Source of the DNA: Euglena gracilis
Lineage: Eukaryota > Euglenida > Euglenophyceae > Euglenales
Direction of reading: 5' to 3'
NCBI GenBank assembly: GCA_039621445.1
Contig: CP154956.1
Location: forward strand, 73,298,205 to 73,362,204
Length of the DNA stretch: 64,000 bases
The position numbers were made by a program, and so were the translations under genes. Within the stretch, counting starts at the first letter, position 1; every line of letters starts with the position of its first letter. Shown piece by piece: positions 19,148 through 29,639 of the stretch. The notes under the pieces were generated by a model. The model did no database searches, had not been told where the DNA came from, and worked only from the letters and a program-made list of their open reading frames with translations.

Positions 19148-19522
19148 CTGGGGGGGGGGGTGACAGAAACGGTGGGCGTATGGATTTGGCCTGCGACACA
19201 GTTCTTCAAAAAGGAACCAGCCCGTCACCGGCGAGGGGGTTGACGCCTTCTGCTTTGGGTTTGGGGAACAGCATATCAGGAAATGGCGGGGGAAATGCGG
19301 TTGAGCGGTGCTTGGAAAAATTTGAAAAGTGCTTTGAAAAAATTGAGTCCACGGTGCGGAGGAAGGGGGATTCGGGGGCGGGTTGATCAGTCACTCCCTA
19401 ACACCAGTCGCCCGCCGGGGGGGGGGGGGGGGGGTGTCTGCTTGTCGGGACGGCAGGGGAAAAGAACCCACGGCCCGGATGCCCCCTTGCTCCACATTCC
19501 GTTCACCCTCCGTTCTCGGTGC

Positions 19523-19669
19523 CTCCCGGTGGGGGCATGCGCGGACCACACCACGATCGCGCCGACCTCCACCTCCAGCCTCTCCCCCGTGGTGGCCCAC
19601 AGGGCGACGGCCGCCGGCGACCGGACCGCCGGGGCAACCGTTGGCCGGCGGACCCACCGCGGCGGGGCC
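19523..19669 (-). CDS. Putative coding exon, unknown protein
   Basis: Acceptor CTTCCCGGCAG, then RSPAAVALWATTGERLEV and EVGAIVVWSAHAPTG with strong GC3. The end is ambiguous: a GC donor at 19522 or a GTGAACGG donor at 19506. Confidence 0.5.
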
Positions 19670-20223
19670 ACTGCCGGGAAGTCTGGGCCACCCCCGCTTC
19701 GGTGGCCCCACAAAAGCGTGTGTTTGGTTTGGGGCCGATCATTCTTGAGAGCAGTTGAGAAAAACTTGGCATGGGTATCTTTTGTATGCCGGTCCAAGGG
19801 GGTGATGGAGGGGGTCGGGGCAACATTGACCCTGAAAACCCCGACACTGTAAAAGCGAAAAATTCCCCCCAAAAAAGAAACACAAAAAAACGTGAAGAAA
19901 ATTCAACTTTATGCATTTCTGGGGTGTGACAAAAAAATCAAAAAATTGAAATTGATTTGCGAGCCCAAAATCAAACATACCACACAAAAATACAGGAACT
20001 TTTTGGTCTGACGGGAAAAAACATGTCTGGAAGTCGAAGTCATTTCCAAGCAGCAGTTGAAAAATTTTTCAAGGACTAAACGAAAATAAAATTTTCGCCA
20101 AAACGCAACAAAGAAAGAACCCCCCCCCCCGAAAAGTCAGCAGCAATCCAGCCAGCACAGCAGCCAATCCGCTGTGCTGGGTGGCCAGTGTGGGCAGTGC
20201 TGGCGCACACACCGCCGAGTCAC

Positions 20224-20473
20224 CAGCCCTCCCTTGCAGGGGGGCCAGGGCCCGTGCTGTCCATGACGGTCGCCGATGCGTGCCGAGGAGGCGGCATACT
20301 CCCTGTCCGCCCATGCGGAGTCCAGGGGGCAGCGGCCCCCACGGACCAGCGCCGCCAACGCCAGGGCCGACCCGAGGAGGAGGAGGGGCACGGGGGTGGG
20401 CCCCCCCAGGACTCCGCTGCGCATCTGCAGCGTGGCCCGGGTTAACGCCCGCCCAGCAAAGTTCGTTCCCAAT
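20224..20473 (-). CDS. Putative coding exon with transmembrane-like segment
   Basis: A clear acceptor TTTTTGTTTCAG and donor GTGACTCGG bound 250 bases. The frame reads LGTNFAGRALTRATLQMRSG, then PVPLLLLGSALALAALV (a likely membrane helix) and GGRCPLDSAWADREYAASSA. Not recognised. Confidence 0.55.
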
Positions 20474-20756
20474 CTGAAACAAAAATACCCGCCCGCTCGC
20501 TGACGTGCTGCAGGTTTGGGGCTCACAGTTTTGTAGTTTTTGGCACGTGCCGCAACCTCCGAGAACAACAATGATATTTGGCATCCTTAGACCATCGGCA
20601 AACGGACCAAAGCATCAAAAAGTGTGTTTTCGACCTCTTAATTTTTGATCCCGTTCGAGTCCGTTTTGGCCTAAGGGGGGTCCGGGGGTCCTTAATGGGG
20701 AAAAGAACCTTGTCCCTCAATCCTGCAGCCCTAACAACAGACCGCGTGTTGTTTAC

Positions 20757-20891
20757 GTTGCCCAGAAAGTTGGCAGCGAGAGGACTCCTGCTTGGCGTCG
20801 AGGCCGGTGTGGCGCGGCAGGAACGCTGCGGGACCAGCACAGCGGGCGGCGCCGTCACAAGTGCGGCCGTGGCGGGCGGGAAGCGCCGGAC
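20757..20891 (-). CDS. Putative coding exon, unknown protein
   Basis: Acceptor GGCGCTGCAG and donor GTAAACAAC bound the frame RRFPPATAALVTAPPAVLV, then TPSRSPLAANFLGN. Confidence 0.4.
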
Positions 20892-21483
20892 CTGCAGCGC
20901 CGGCCCCCGCGTTGCCAGCGGGGCTGCTGGGGTACTGAGTCAGGCGAGGTGCTGGGCAGGGCTGAGCAGGAAGGCCTGGTGGGGGGTGGGACCCCCCCCC
21001 ACCAGGATGGGGGTGGGGGGTCGACTCCCCCACCACCCATAACACCCACCACCCGTAAGGTGTTGGGGATTCCCTGTACAGCCCTGGCGCTGGGCGTCGC
21101 ACAGGGGAGTTCGTGGAACCGCCACGCATAAATGGTTGTTTGCATCGACTTGTGGTTCCTGATGTTAGGATTCCCCCCACCACGGCCTTTTGTCCGCCTT
21201 GAAATGAATATCATGCCATCGGACATGGATTGAGTGTGCCGTTGCATGGTTGCGCCATCTGTGCAAGCGCAACACCACACCACACCCAAACGCTCCCATT
21301 TCACCAGCCAGCACCACACCTCATAATAATGGGCCTTGAATCTTTGGCCGTCGTTGCGTACAGCAAGCCATTGGCACAGGGATGCGAAGTGGCCGCGGTG
21401 ACAGAAACCCGGGACAAAAAATGGGACGACACTGGGAATCAAAAGACACAATCGAAAATAAAAAAAACAACGAAACAAGTGCT

Positions 21484-21633
21484 TCAGGGGCTGCTGGCAT
21501 CCGTGTGGCTGGCGCGGGGGGCCGGGCCGAGACTGGCAAGGGCGAGGAGCAGCAACCCCGAGGACAGGAGGAGGGCTGCCAGCCCCCGGCGCCCCTCATG
21601 GGGAGGCTGGACAGCGGCAGGCATGCCCGGGGG
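21484..21633 (-). CDS. Putative exon with hydrophobic helix and stop
   Basis: Acceptor GGGCACCACAG, then PPGMPAAVQPPHEGRR, a hydrophobic GLAALLLSSGLLLLALASL and a TGA stop. Either a gene's C-terminal exon with a tail anchor or a mis-framed segment; other frames are also open. Confidence 0.35.
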   Translation of the reverse strand, partial: PPGMPAAVQPPHEGRRGLAALLLSSGLLLLALASLGPAPRASHTDASSP

Positions 21634-21751
21634 CTGTGGTGCCCGACAATGCCACACCGCAGGCGCAGTGGTGGTGGTGTGGCAGGGCACGTCAGGAGAA
21701 CACCGAACCGCCACAAACCGGCGGGTTGGGGCCATGCCACCCACCACCCAC

Positions 21752-21903
21752 TTTCCAGGCGGATAAAGATGGCATGGCCAAGGCGGAAACAATGCCGAGC
21801 CTGCCCCACCCGGCGGAATCCAAACCGGGCCAGGGGGTTGCCTGGGCAGAGGTGGGGTGGCACGCCGGGTCCAGCGATGCCGAGGGGCCCCCAGGCATCC
21901 GGG
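21752..21903 (-). CDS. Putative coding exon, unknown protein
   Basis: Acceptor GCCTCCGCCGCAG and donor GTGGGTGG bound the frame PDAWGPLGIAGPGVPPHLC, then FRRVGQARHCFRLGHAIFIR. Not recognised. Confidence 0.5.
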
Positions 21904-22063
21904 CTGCGGCGGAGGCAGGCACCGAGTCGACCAGCCCAGGGCTACAACAGACGTGCAGTATGCCCGGCGTCAGAGACGTGGGGGCAACCAGGGAAGGCGT
22001 GGGCCAAACTTCCAACACAACGTTCGGAGAGCAGGAGATATCTGAAGTGGGGGGGGGGGCAGC

Positions 22064-22124
22064 CAGGCTGCCAAAGCAACGGTTGGGCCCAACCGAAAAA
22101 CTCGCGGGCGCAGAGGGCGGGAAA
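22064..22124 (-). CDS. Putative small coding exon
   Basis: Acceptor GTTCTGCGGCAG, then FPALCAREFFGWAQPLLWQP. The donor side offers GC, not GT. Confidence 0.4.
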
Positions 22125-22268
22125 CTGCCGCAGAACGGGGCCACAGATGGTCAAACACTGTTGAAGGTGAGGTTGCCTGGTCTTGCCTTGGGGCCGCAGC
22201 CCACCCCAAGGCTGCCCACCGGGAGACGTTCCTCCTGAAGCTATGGGTGATGGTGCCAGGATGATGCG

Positions 22269-22385
22269 CCGAGGTGGAGGTGGAAATGGGGGTTTTCATG
22301 TGTTTTTGGCAGATTTTGTTCCAACAAAAATCCCAAATCAATGGTCAAAAATGGGCAGTTTTGGCCATTTTGGGGGGTGGGTTTG
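22269..22385 (+). repeat. Dispersed repeat GAGGTGGAAATGGGGGTTTT, copy 1
   Basis: Shares GGTGGAAATGGGGGTTTT, TTTGTTCCAA and GGCAGTTTTGGCCATTTTGG, in order, with 22719-22818. Confidence 0.75.
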
Positions 22386-22718
22386 ATTTGGTCTCGTTGA
22401 CCAAAAAGAAGTTTTTGTAGTCACGGCGAGTCAGGGCCACAACCTGTCCCTGGAAGGCCTGTCGGACCCCCATCAGGGAGGTGGAGGGGGGTGGGTCGAC
22501 CCCCCCCACCACAGCACCGCGCAAGGAAAACAACAAAAAAATCGGCACCCATGGAAATGCGGGAAAAACTTGTGGGGGGTCCTGACTCCCCACCCACCAG
22601 CTTCCGCTTGAGGACGCCGGGGTCACTACCTGGCTATTTTACAAGCCACTGGAAAAAAAAAGCCACAAACTTAACCCCTCAAGTCCTGGGGTCCTCCGAC
22701 GGGAAAAATTCTTTGGGC

Positions 22719-22818
22719 ATCGAGGTGGAAATGGGGGTTTTGGATGCGTTTATGGGTGTGTTTGTTCCAAAAAAAGATGGCCAAAAATGGCAGTTTTGGC
22801 CATTTTGGGGCGTCGAAA
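22719..22818 (+). repeat. Dispersed repeat GAGGTGGAAATGGGGGTTTT, copy 2
   Basis: Second copy of the unit at 22269, same orientation, about 450 bases downstream. Between them is a GGGTCGACCCCCCCC palindrome. Confidence 0.75.
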
Positions 22819-23165
22819 AAAAATTCCATAGCTAGCCTTGCTGGCAGACCTGCGGTCTACTTGGATTTCCACCAGCTGCAGTCAAGCCCTCCCCCAGAGG
22901 GGGTGTGAACCCTTAAGCAGAAGCTCGATGGGGGTGGGGGGGGGCGACTTCCACCACCTACCACCCATGGGTTTTGGGGATTCCCGCCTGCCCCGGGGGC
23001 TGGAACGCCAAAGCTGGGGAACAGCAGACCACGGGTGCAGGAGGGGGAACCGGGTCAGGAAGGGACGCCACGTCTAAATTACAATCCGGGGCCACAGCGG
23101 TGGGACTGATTGCGGGGAGGGACCGCCAGGAATTGCGCCGTCTTCCGACGGTCTTGGAATCCCAC

Positions 23166-23236
23166 CTCTGGGTGGAAGAAAGCAGGCCAGAAGTGTTCAT
23201 AAAACACTGCGCAGCGGTACGGAGGCAAGTGCTCGG
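23166..23236 (-). CDS. Putative small coding exon, aromatic-rich
   Basis: Acceptor GGGGCTGGCCAG and donor GTGGGATT bound the frame EHLPPYRCAVFYEHFWPAFF, then HPE. Not recognised, but well bounded. Confidence 0.5.
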
Positions 23237-23355
23237 CTGGCCAGCCCCGCAAAAGCACGCTTCCCGAATACGAAAGAGATTGTGTGCATTCGTCGGGCCG
23301 GGCCACGCATCACACGTGCCACACATCAGTCGCATTCATACCAGAAATTACTTAC

Positions 23356-23489
23356 GTGAGTGTTCGGCAGGACCGGCCGGCAGGAGAGTATACAGCGGGA
23401 GGATGCAGGGGGCAGAACGCCTGCTGAGCGTTGCGGAGCAGCGCTGCACCGGCCGCGGATTGGCGGCCCGAAATCGGCACAGCGGGCCG
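23356..23489 (-). CDS. Putative coding exon, unknown protein
   Basis: Acceptor GTCTCTTCCCGCAG and a consensus donor GTAAGTAA. The most GC3-rich frame reads ISGRQSAAGAALLRNAQQAF, then SPAGRSCRTLT. The intron to the next exon (23237-23355) is about 119 bases. Confidence 0.55.
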
Positions 23490-23857
23490 CTGCGGGAAGA
23501 GACGGCAGCCGGCCTTTGCTGCGGCCGGTGGGGATCACGCTGATTAAGCCACCCAACATCCCTTCTCCGTGGGGAATGCATACCTCCGCCACCACAGCAC
23601 TTTGCCAGGAAAATCCTTTTGGTTCCGAAGGCACCGAAGGAAAAAAAAAATGCCCAAAATATTGGCGCCGCAGAAAAAAAAACGGAAGGGGTCCAAGAGT
23701 CGACCCTCCCCCCCCCCCCACCCACAGGGTGTCCAGGACTCCGGTTTCGTTTTGGGGTCTGGGTCTGGGTCTGGGTCGGCCCAAATCTTCGGTGGGAAAC
23801 CCGGCACTGGGAGTCCCCTGGCCGAATTAGTCCCCGCTGCGGCCCCAATTCATCAAC

Positions 23858-23992
23858 CACGGAACAAAGGCTGGGACAGGGAACGGGGAGGGGGCCCCGG
23901 CCGCCGCGGCCGCCCACGAGGTGGACGCATACTGTGGCGGTGACACGCCTTGCCGCCGCCGGGCCCCCTCCAGCACACAGCACACATCATCA
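23858..23992 (-). CDS. Putative coding exon, unknown protein
   Basis: Acceptor GGCTGCGTGCCAG, then DDVCCVLEGARRRQGVSPPQ and YASTSWAAAAAGAPSPFP, ending near GTTGATGA. Too short for most ORF cut-offs; supported by GC3 and position. Confidence 0.45.
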
Positions 23993-24655
23993 CTGGCACG
24001 CAGCCGGGTTGGTCAGTCAGCAGCCACCTGGGAAAGTGCGGGGGGGGGGGCAGCCCCAGGGTAGGAACTTCTTCAGACCAGGGAGGGGGTCCCCCCCACC
24101 CAGCCAGGGGGGAATGGGGGGCTGGGGGACGTCAATTCTTGGGATCAACAAAAAAAATATGGCACTTGGCATCAAAATAGTCCAAAAAAAAATACCTCGT
24201 CTTCGGCAAAAAAAAAAAAACCTGCCACCAGCAGGTACCCCTCTCAGCCCGATGACGATCCCCCCCGGGGAAAGGTCCCCCCGGGGGTAGGAAGTCTGGC
24301 AGACCCACTTACCCTCACCCTCCCCTCGGGGGGTCCATTCTTTGAAAAAAAATGCCAACCCCTGGAACTGGAACAGATGGGACGCCGCATCTCCCTTCCC
24401 ATCACCTGCAGATCGCATTTTCAGAGCAGTTGTGTTTTTCTTTCGATTGTCAAGTGTCGTTGCCCTCCCTGTGGGGAGGGGCCGGGTGAGGCTTTCCTGC
24501 CACCAGGGCCACCACCCCAACAACTGCTGGACAACTGCCGGGCGGGCATTCAAAAGCAGCAATATCAAAGGTCACCCCGGTTTTGGGATGGGGCGGTTGG
24601 GATTGTTTAAAATTTTGAATTTCGAGGCCAAGTCAAGGTGCATGTGTTTCCTGTT

Positions 24656-24685
24656 GCCGCCCGAAGGGCGGCGAGACGGTAGTGA
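24656..24685 (+). repeat. 30-bp direct repeat with CCGCCCGAAGGGCGG hairpin, copy 1
   Basis: GCCGCCCGAAGGGCGGCGAG, then ACGGTAGTGA; identical to 24754-24783. Confidence 0.9.
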
Positions 24686-24753
24686 GGTACTCACAAACAA
24701 TTGAAAAAAGAAGAATTTCGCCCCCTCCGACCCATGAGTTTTGGACTTGTTTG

Positions 24754-24783
24754 GCCGCCCGAAGGGCGGCGAGACGGTAGTGA
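24754..24783 (+). repeat. 30-bp direct repeat with CCGCCCGAAGGGCGG hairpin, copy 2
   Basis: Exact copy of 24656-24685, 98 bases downstream. Confidence 0.9.
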
Positions 24784-26147
24784 CTTATGGCTCGTTATGG
24801 AAGAAGTTAGCCTGGCTCATTTACATGATGAGGACAACTCTATTCCACACTTCCCATGCTTTTGTGTCGGCTCTATCGGTACGATACGGTACCACTCAAG
24901 GTGGACGCGGGTTTTGCCCGATATCAACCAAAATATGGTTGCAATGTTTGCAAATTCCAGGTTATCGTCAGCCACGCTGGATTAGCTGCCTGGTTGACGG
25001 GTCCTTCCAGTGCATGTCTTCGTTTTTTGACCATCCGTTCTTGGTTAAAACATTTTTGCGGAGATTGGGGGTACAACCCCCCCCCCCCGACACCCCCCAT
25101 GAGCGTACACCCCCTCCGGAACTAAATTTCTTTTCAACCGCTGGTGATCCACCAAAAGAGCCGCCTCGCAAAATTACACCCCAATTAATGACACCACGGA
25201 GCAACATGGGGGTGGGGGGCTTGGCGAACGACTGTTGAATAATCCGTGGGGTTGCCAAGATATGCAATGCAAACACACCCGGGGGCAATGTCGGATTCGA
25301 CAATTGCCAGGGGGAACTGCCCCCGTTGGGATTTGATTGGCCTGAAGGAATGCTACGTGCTGGCAGACTGTAGAGATACCTCACGCCACTCCGCTGGATA
25401 CGTCGGGGAGGGGCTGCACGTCAGTGATCTCGTCAAGGGCTGACACCCTTGCATGAATTGCACCATGCATTAATGCAAGTTATCCTTCTTTCGGTTCAAA
25501 TACGGTGAAAATTTTTATGATTCTTTCGAAACTTGGTTGGTTTTTTAAAGACCGGGGGGGGGACTGGGGGCCCGGGGGGGGGGGTTCCCAGGCCGGGGGG
25601 CCCACTCTCGTTTCCCCGAAAATGGCCAAAAATCACGAAAATGCTAAAAATAGCACCTTTTTCAAAAATTTTCGGCGCCAAAAGCGAAAAGGATATACCC
25701 CGAGGGACCTGTCCCCCCGGGGACCCCCTGGGGGGGGGGGGGGCTCGGCCGGATCCAGCCACCCTATCCCCCCGGGGGCCCTGGCCCGGAAAGGATCGCT
25801 GTGGAAGCGCACCCTCGGTGGGGGCAGAATCACATAAATTGCAACGCAGGCTGATTGTGAAAATTTGTGCACACCAATTGGATCGTCAGTGACGACCTCA
25901 ATCATCCTTTGGATTCGCCTTCATTCATTACAGCTGCTGGGGATGTTTGCAAACTTTATCAGTATTGGAGATCCCCATTATTCCAGAGTGAGGGTGATCG
26001 ATGTTGAATCACCAAAATTGCGAAGAATTGCGAAGAATATTCATAAATCTTTGTCGACTTTTTTGAAGAAAAAAAACTTTCCATCAAAAGCCAGTTCGTC
26101 CAATGGTAATCCTGCAAATGACCGATCAGTTCTCGAAAAAATGCATA

Positions 26148-26484
26148 CCCACCCACCCATCCCCCTACCCACCCACACCCACACCCACACCCACACCCAC
26201 ACCCACACCCACACCCACACCCACACCCACACCCACACCCACCCACCCACACCCACACCCACCCACCCACACCCACACCCACACCCACACCCACACCCAC
26301 ACCCACACCCACACCCACACCCACACCCACACCCACACCCACACCCACACCCACACCCACACCCACACCCACACCCACACCCACACCCACACCCACACCC
26401 ACACCCACACCCACCCACCCACACACCCACACACACCCACCCACCCACCCACCCACCCACCCACACCCACACCCACACACACAC
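26148..26484 (+). repeat. (CCCACA)n microsatellite
   Basis: Almost pure CCCACA hexamers with CCCA tetramer interruptions, ending in ACACACACAC. G-rich on the minus strand, i.e. on the sense strand of the adjacent exon. Confidence 0.95.
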
Positions 26485-26665
26485 TATGCAATGGCCCCAG
26501 GCCCCTGGCGGGGTCCACCGTGACAACGCACTTCACAAACTCCACGAAGCGAATCTTGCGCCGAGTGCCCTGGTCCACATTGAGCTGCTCCAGGCGCTCG
26601 AAGTCAAACTCATAATGGCGCTCATTCATCAGGATGGGCAGCTTGGCTCTCTGCAGGAGCAGGCA
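26485..26665 (-). CDS. Putative coding exon (60 codons), unknown protein
   Basis: Acceptor CAGTTTGGCAG, then LQRAKLPILMNERHYEFDFE, RLEQLNVDQGTRRKIRFVEF and VKCVVTVDPARGLG. The frame runs to the edge of the microsatellite, where the donor would be a GT of the (GTGTGT) run itself. One of the most convincing protein segments in the window; I do not recognise the family. Confidence 0.6.
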
Positions 26666-26691
26666 CTGCCAAACTGTCAAAACGCGCGCGC

Positions 26692-26695
26692 GCGC

Positions 26696-26756
<61 letters not shown>

Positions 26757-26760
26757 CACA
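26692..26760 (+). repeat. Compound (CG)n-(CA)n-(GA)n microsatellite
   Basis: CGCGCGCGCG, then ACACACACAC, then GAGAGAGAGA in adjacent runs. Confidence 0.95.
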
Positions 26761-26922
26761 CAGATTCAAAAGCACACATACGCATGTGCTCACATGCACA
26801 GACACCTGCTTTCACAAAACAAAGAGACAAAAAGGTAAGGTGAAAATAAAACAGCAAAAGAACATAACATCATGGACGCCATCAGCGACTTCCTCCAGTG
26901 CCTTCGGTATCCTCCGTTGCAG

Positions 26923-27018
26923 TCATTCCGTGACATCCAGGGACACGGCCAGCGGCGGGAAAGCCCCAGGGACCTGTACTGCGGCCCGGACCAACTCCTG
27001 CACCCGCTCGTCGTAGGA
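26923..27018 (-). CDS. Putative coding exon ending in TGA
   Basis: Acceptor CCCTGCCCCCAG, then SYDERVQELVRAAVQVPGAF and PPLAVSLDVTE, then TGA at 26925-26923. It is either a C-terminal exon or ends earlier at an internal GTCACG donor. Downstream of the TGA the same frame still reads protein-like (LQRRIPKALEEVADGV). Confidence 0.45.
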   Translation of the reverse strand, partial: SYDERVQELVRAAVQVPGAFPPLAVSLDVTE

Positions 27019-27329
27019 CTGGGGGCAGGGGGGCTTCCCCGTCCCCAACGGCCGGGAATATGGCAGGGGGGGGCCGAAAAGCAATGGGGATCGAGGGGTG
27101 CGGCAGGGTGGCAGCGTGGGACGTTGTGGTGCTGTCTGTCACCCCTCGCCTCATCCGACTGCCTGGCAGGTCTGGCTTGGAGTCGGTGCACAACGGAGCC
27201 CGGACGATGGCACGGATCCGCCGCCCACCGTGTGTCTGACCGCCTTCCTCGCCGCCGAATATGCGGAATGCGCTCGCAAAAAGCCGGCGACGGTGGCCTG
27301 GCCCGCTTTGCAAAAAGGGGGTGGTGTAC

Positions 27330-27444
27330 AAGGAACGCCAACCCTGTGTGCCAGCCGTCCTCCAGCTGCACCTGCAGGAACGTCTGGTGGAGGCTGGGGG
27401 CGGGGGGCGGCGGTGGGGGCTGCGGCTTCTTGCGGTGGACGTAG
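27330..27444 (-). CDS. Putative coding exon, proline-rich then globular
   Basis: Acceptor CCATCCCTGCAG, then YVHRKKPQPPPPPPAP and SLHQTFLQVQLEDGWHTGLA; a GTACACC donor is possible near 27329. Confidence 0.5.
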
Positions 27445-27553
27445 CTGCAGGGATGGGGGGAGAGGGTACCCCTCAGAACCACTCCCCCTGAAAAGAGGAA
27501 CAAAAACGCGGGCGCACACTCTGTCTGCACGCCCACACGCTCAAACGAAACAT

Positions 27554-27554
<1 letters not shown>

Positions 27555-27596
<42 letters not shown>

Positions 27597-27795
27597 ACAA
27601 CACAACACAACACACAACACACAACACACAACACACAATGCACACACGCACACACCACAAATAACACACGGCACACAATACACAACGCAACACAACACAA
27701 CACACAAGACACACACCACACACACAACACACACAACACACAATGCACAGAACGCACACGACGCACACAACACACAACACACAACACACAACAGC
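27555..27795 (+). repeat. (CA)n and AACACAC minisatellite
   Basis: Pure (CA)n at 27555-27595, then degenerate ACACAACACA units to 27795. Confidence 0.95.
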
Positions 27796-27966
27796 CCAGG
27801 AACAATGCAGGAATGCGAATTGCCTGAGCAGTCACAACAAATGCACAAAACACACAAATATGTACCCACACGTGCAAATATGGAAGGAGGATATGGCTCT
27901 GGGATGAGTGGGAGGCAGGTAGAGAAAGATGCATATATGCGTATGACATCTTAAACAAAGGGTCAC

Positions 27967-28100
27967 CTGGCTCGTCCGGTCAGCACGTTCAACGATTGCC
28001 GTCGCTTGCAGTCGATGGCGCTGACCGTGACCCCACCCACTGCCACGCGCAGCAATGGAAGACCCCGGTGGCCCTCGACATGCTGGAACACCATACAAGG
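27967..28100 (-). CDS. Putative coding exon (44 codons), unknown protein
   Basis: Acceptor CCCACCCGCCAG and donor GTGACCC bound the frame MVFQHVEGHRGLPLLRVAVG, then GVTVSAIDCKRRQSLNVLTG. GC3-rich and beta-strand-like. A loose likeness to the LRV..GVTVS.ID repeats of VPS13-type proteins was noted but is too weak to name. Confidence 0.55.
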
Positions 28101-28674
28101 CTGGCGGGTGGGGGGGACGGCAATGCCCCATGGGAAAATGGGGGAGTCGCACAGCGGGGCGGCCTTGTGCAGTGGCTAATTGGTGCCTGCCCAAAGCAGG
28201 CGCACTCCCCCCCTGGGGGGGGGGTCGGATGTGGACGTGGTGTCTGCTGGCCAAGCCCATGAAAATGGGCCCCAAAGCCCATTTTCGGGCCCCCGGTGCC
28301 CTCGGCGCTGGGGGTGTGCTATAACACAACCCACCCGAAAACCCGGACCCCCCAGAGGGCTGTACGGGAAAGCCTGGTGGGGGGGGTGGTCGACCCCCCC
28401 CCACCCACCACAGCATTTTCACAGATTTTTTTAAGAAAGTTTTCCCGGCGCCGAAGGGGCCGTGAAAAAAAATTGGGGTCAAAAATTGGTGCTCCCGGAA
28501 ATATGGGAGGAGGTGGTGGGGGGGGTCGACCCCCCACTCAGGCTGTTTGGCCGATTCAGGTACTGCCCTGCCCCCCCGGCCGGGGGGGGGGTCAAAAATG
28601 CCCGAAAGTTACCCCGGGGGGTGGCAACTTCCTAAAAAGAGGCAGGTGTGGGTTCAGCTTAAGTTACGCCCTAC

Positions 28675-28792
28675 CAGCAATGCCCTCGATGACCAGAAGG
28701 CCCGTGGGGACCGGGGCCTTGGCAGCCGCTGCTGGCGGTCGGCACGTAGCAGGGCGGCCTGCAGCTCCGGGTTGTAGAGGTGGGGGCAGGGG
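28675..28792 (-). CDS. Putative coding exon, unknown protein
   Basis: Acceptor GGGCAAGCAG after a C tract and donor GTAGGGCG bound the frame HLYNPELQAALLRADRQQRL, then PRSPRAFWSSRALL. Confidence 0.5.
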
Positions 28793-29144
28793 CTGCTTGC
28801 CCCGGGGGGGGGGGGGCACCCATGGCACCCCCCCACCCCTGGAGGGGGGCTGGGGTCCTCAGGGGGACGAGGAATATTTATAGGACCGGGGGAAAAGTCG
28901 GTTCCACCACCCATCCACCCAGGGAAGAGAACGAGCCCACACCACCAGTGGAGAGGGGGGTCAGGGGGACCCACATTTTGGGGGTCAATTTTGGGGCCCA
29001 AAAAATTTCGGTGCTTTGCGCCGAAAAAAATTGCCAAAAGCATCCTTTTCCCCGCCTCTGGCGGGGACCCACAAGGACCAAGGAGGGGATCTGGCAGACC
29101 CACTCACCCTACCCAGGGGGGGGGGGGAGAAACTGCACACGGGC
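28793..29144. other. Dispersed-repeat region, no gene seen
   Basis: G/C tracts, then TCTGGCAGACCCACTCACCC near 29089, which recurs with small changes near 24295. No coding evidence. Confidence 0.5.
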
Positions 29145-29154
29145 CAGTCAAAAA

Positions 29155-29225
29155 CTGCACTGCAAAAAAACTGCAAAAAAAAACTGCAAAAAAAAACTGC
29201 AAAAAAAAACTGAAAAAAACTGCTT
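29155..29225 (+). repeat. CTGCAAAAAAA minisatellite, left flank of hAT-like fragment
   Basis: About five copies of ACTGCAAAAAAA. A related block is at 30308-30405, on the far side of the transposase-like remnant. Confidence 0.85.
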
Positions 29226-29639
29226 CATCAAAAAACAACAAGATGAAATAGTGTGCATATGCAAAACAACGCAAATTGCGACCACATGAGCACGCCCCAT
29301 TTCACCTAACTTTTTTTGCACAGCTTTGGAGCTGATGACGACAAAAATGGAAGCACTTCATCAAGGTACACTGTACATGGTATTTCATGCACTGAAATGC
29401 AAGTCATGTGTTTGGATGCTGGGTCGCACCGGTTTCCCTGCAAAAATTGTACCGACCATGCCCACAAGAATGCCAAATGGTTTCCTTTCTAAATATGGAA
29501 AAAATGCACGTAAATCCTTACGCAGAAATCTTCGATGCTTTCAATTCTTGCAGGGGATGTTCAATTTGGAACTTTCGGTCCATTGAGTGGTGTGACATGG
29601 GATGAGCATTGGAATGACATGGCAATGCAAAGCAAACAT

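Larger units (their letters stand above)
23993..26150. other. Repeat-rich region without a supported gene
   Basis: Contains G/C-tract palindromes at 24040-24300, a paired 30-mer with a hairpin (separate entries) and a 25555-25760 stretch of long G and C runs. A plus-strand open stretch (24741-25238) and 25246-25443 are weakly protein-like but match nothing I recognise. Confidence 0.45.

Noticed and set aside
24741-25238. Plus frame of 165 codons
   Set aside because: The C-terminal half is a proline run from a C tract, there is no family match, and the start lies in a repeated 30-mer.
26103-26615. Pro-Thr repeat protein frames in the (CCCACA)n tract
   Set aside because: Hexamer repeat without stops; the real coding evidence there is the minus-strand exon next to it.
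27967-28100. Assignment of this exon to a VPS13-type protein
   Set aside because: Only a short loose pattern; neighbouring exons give no support.
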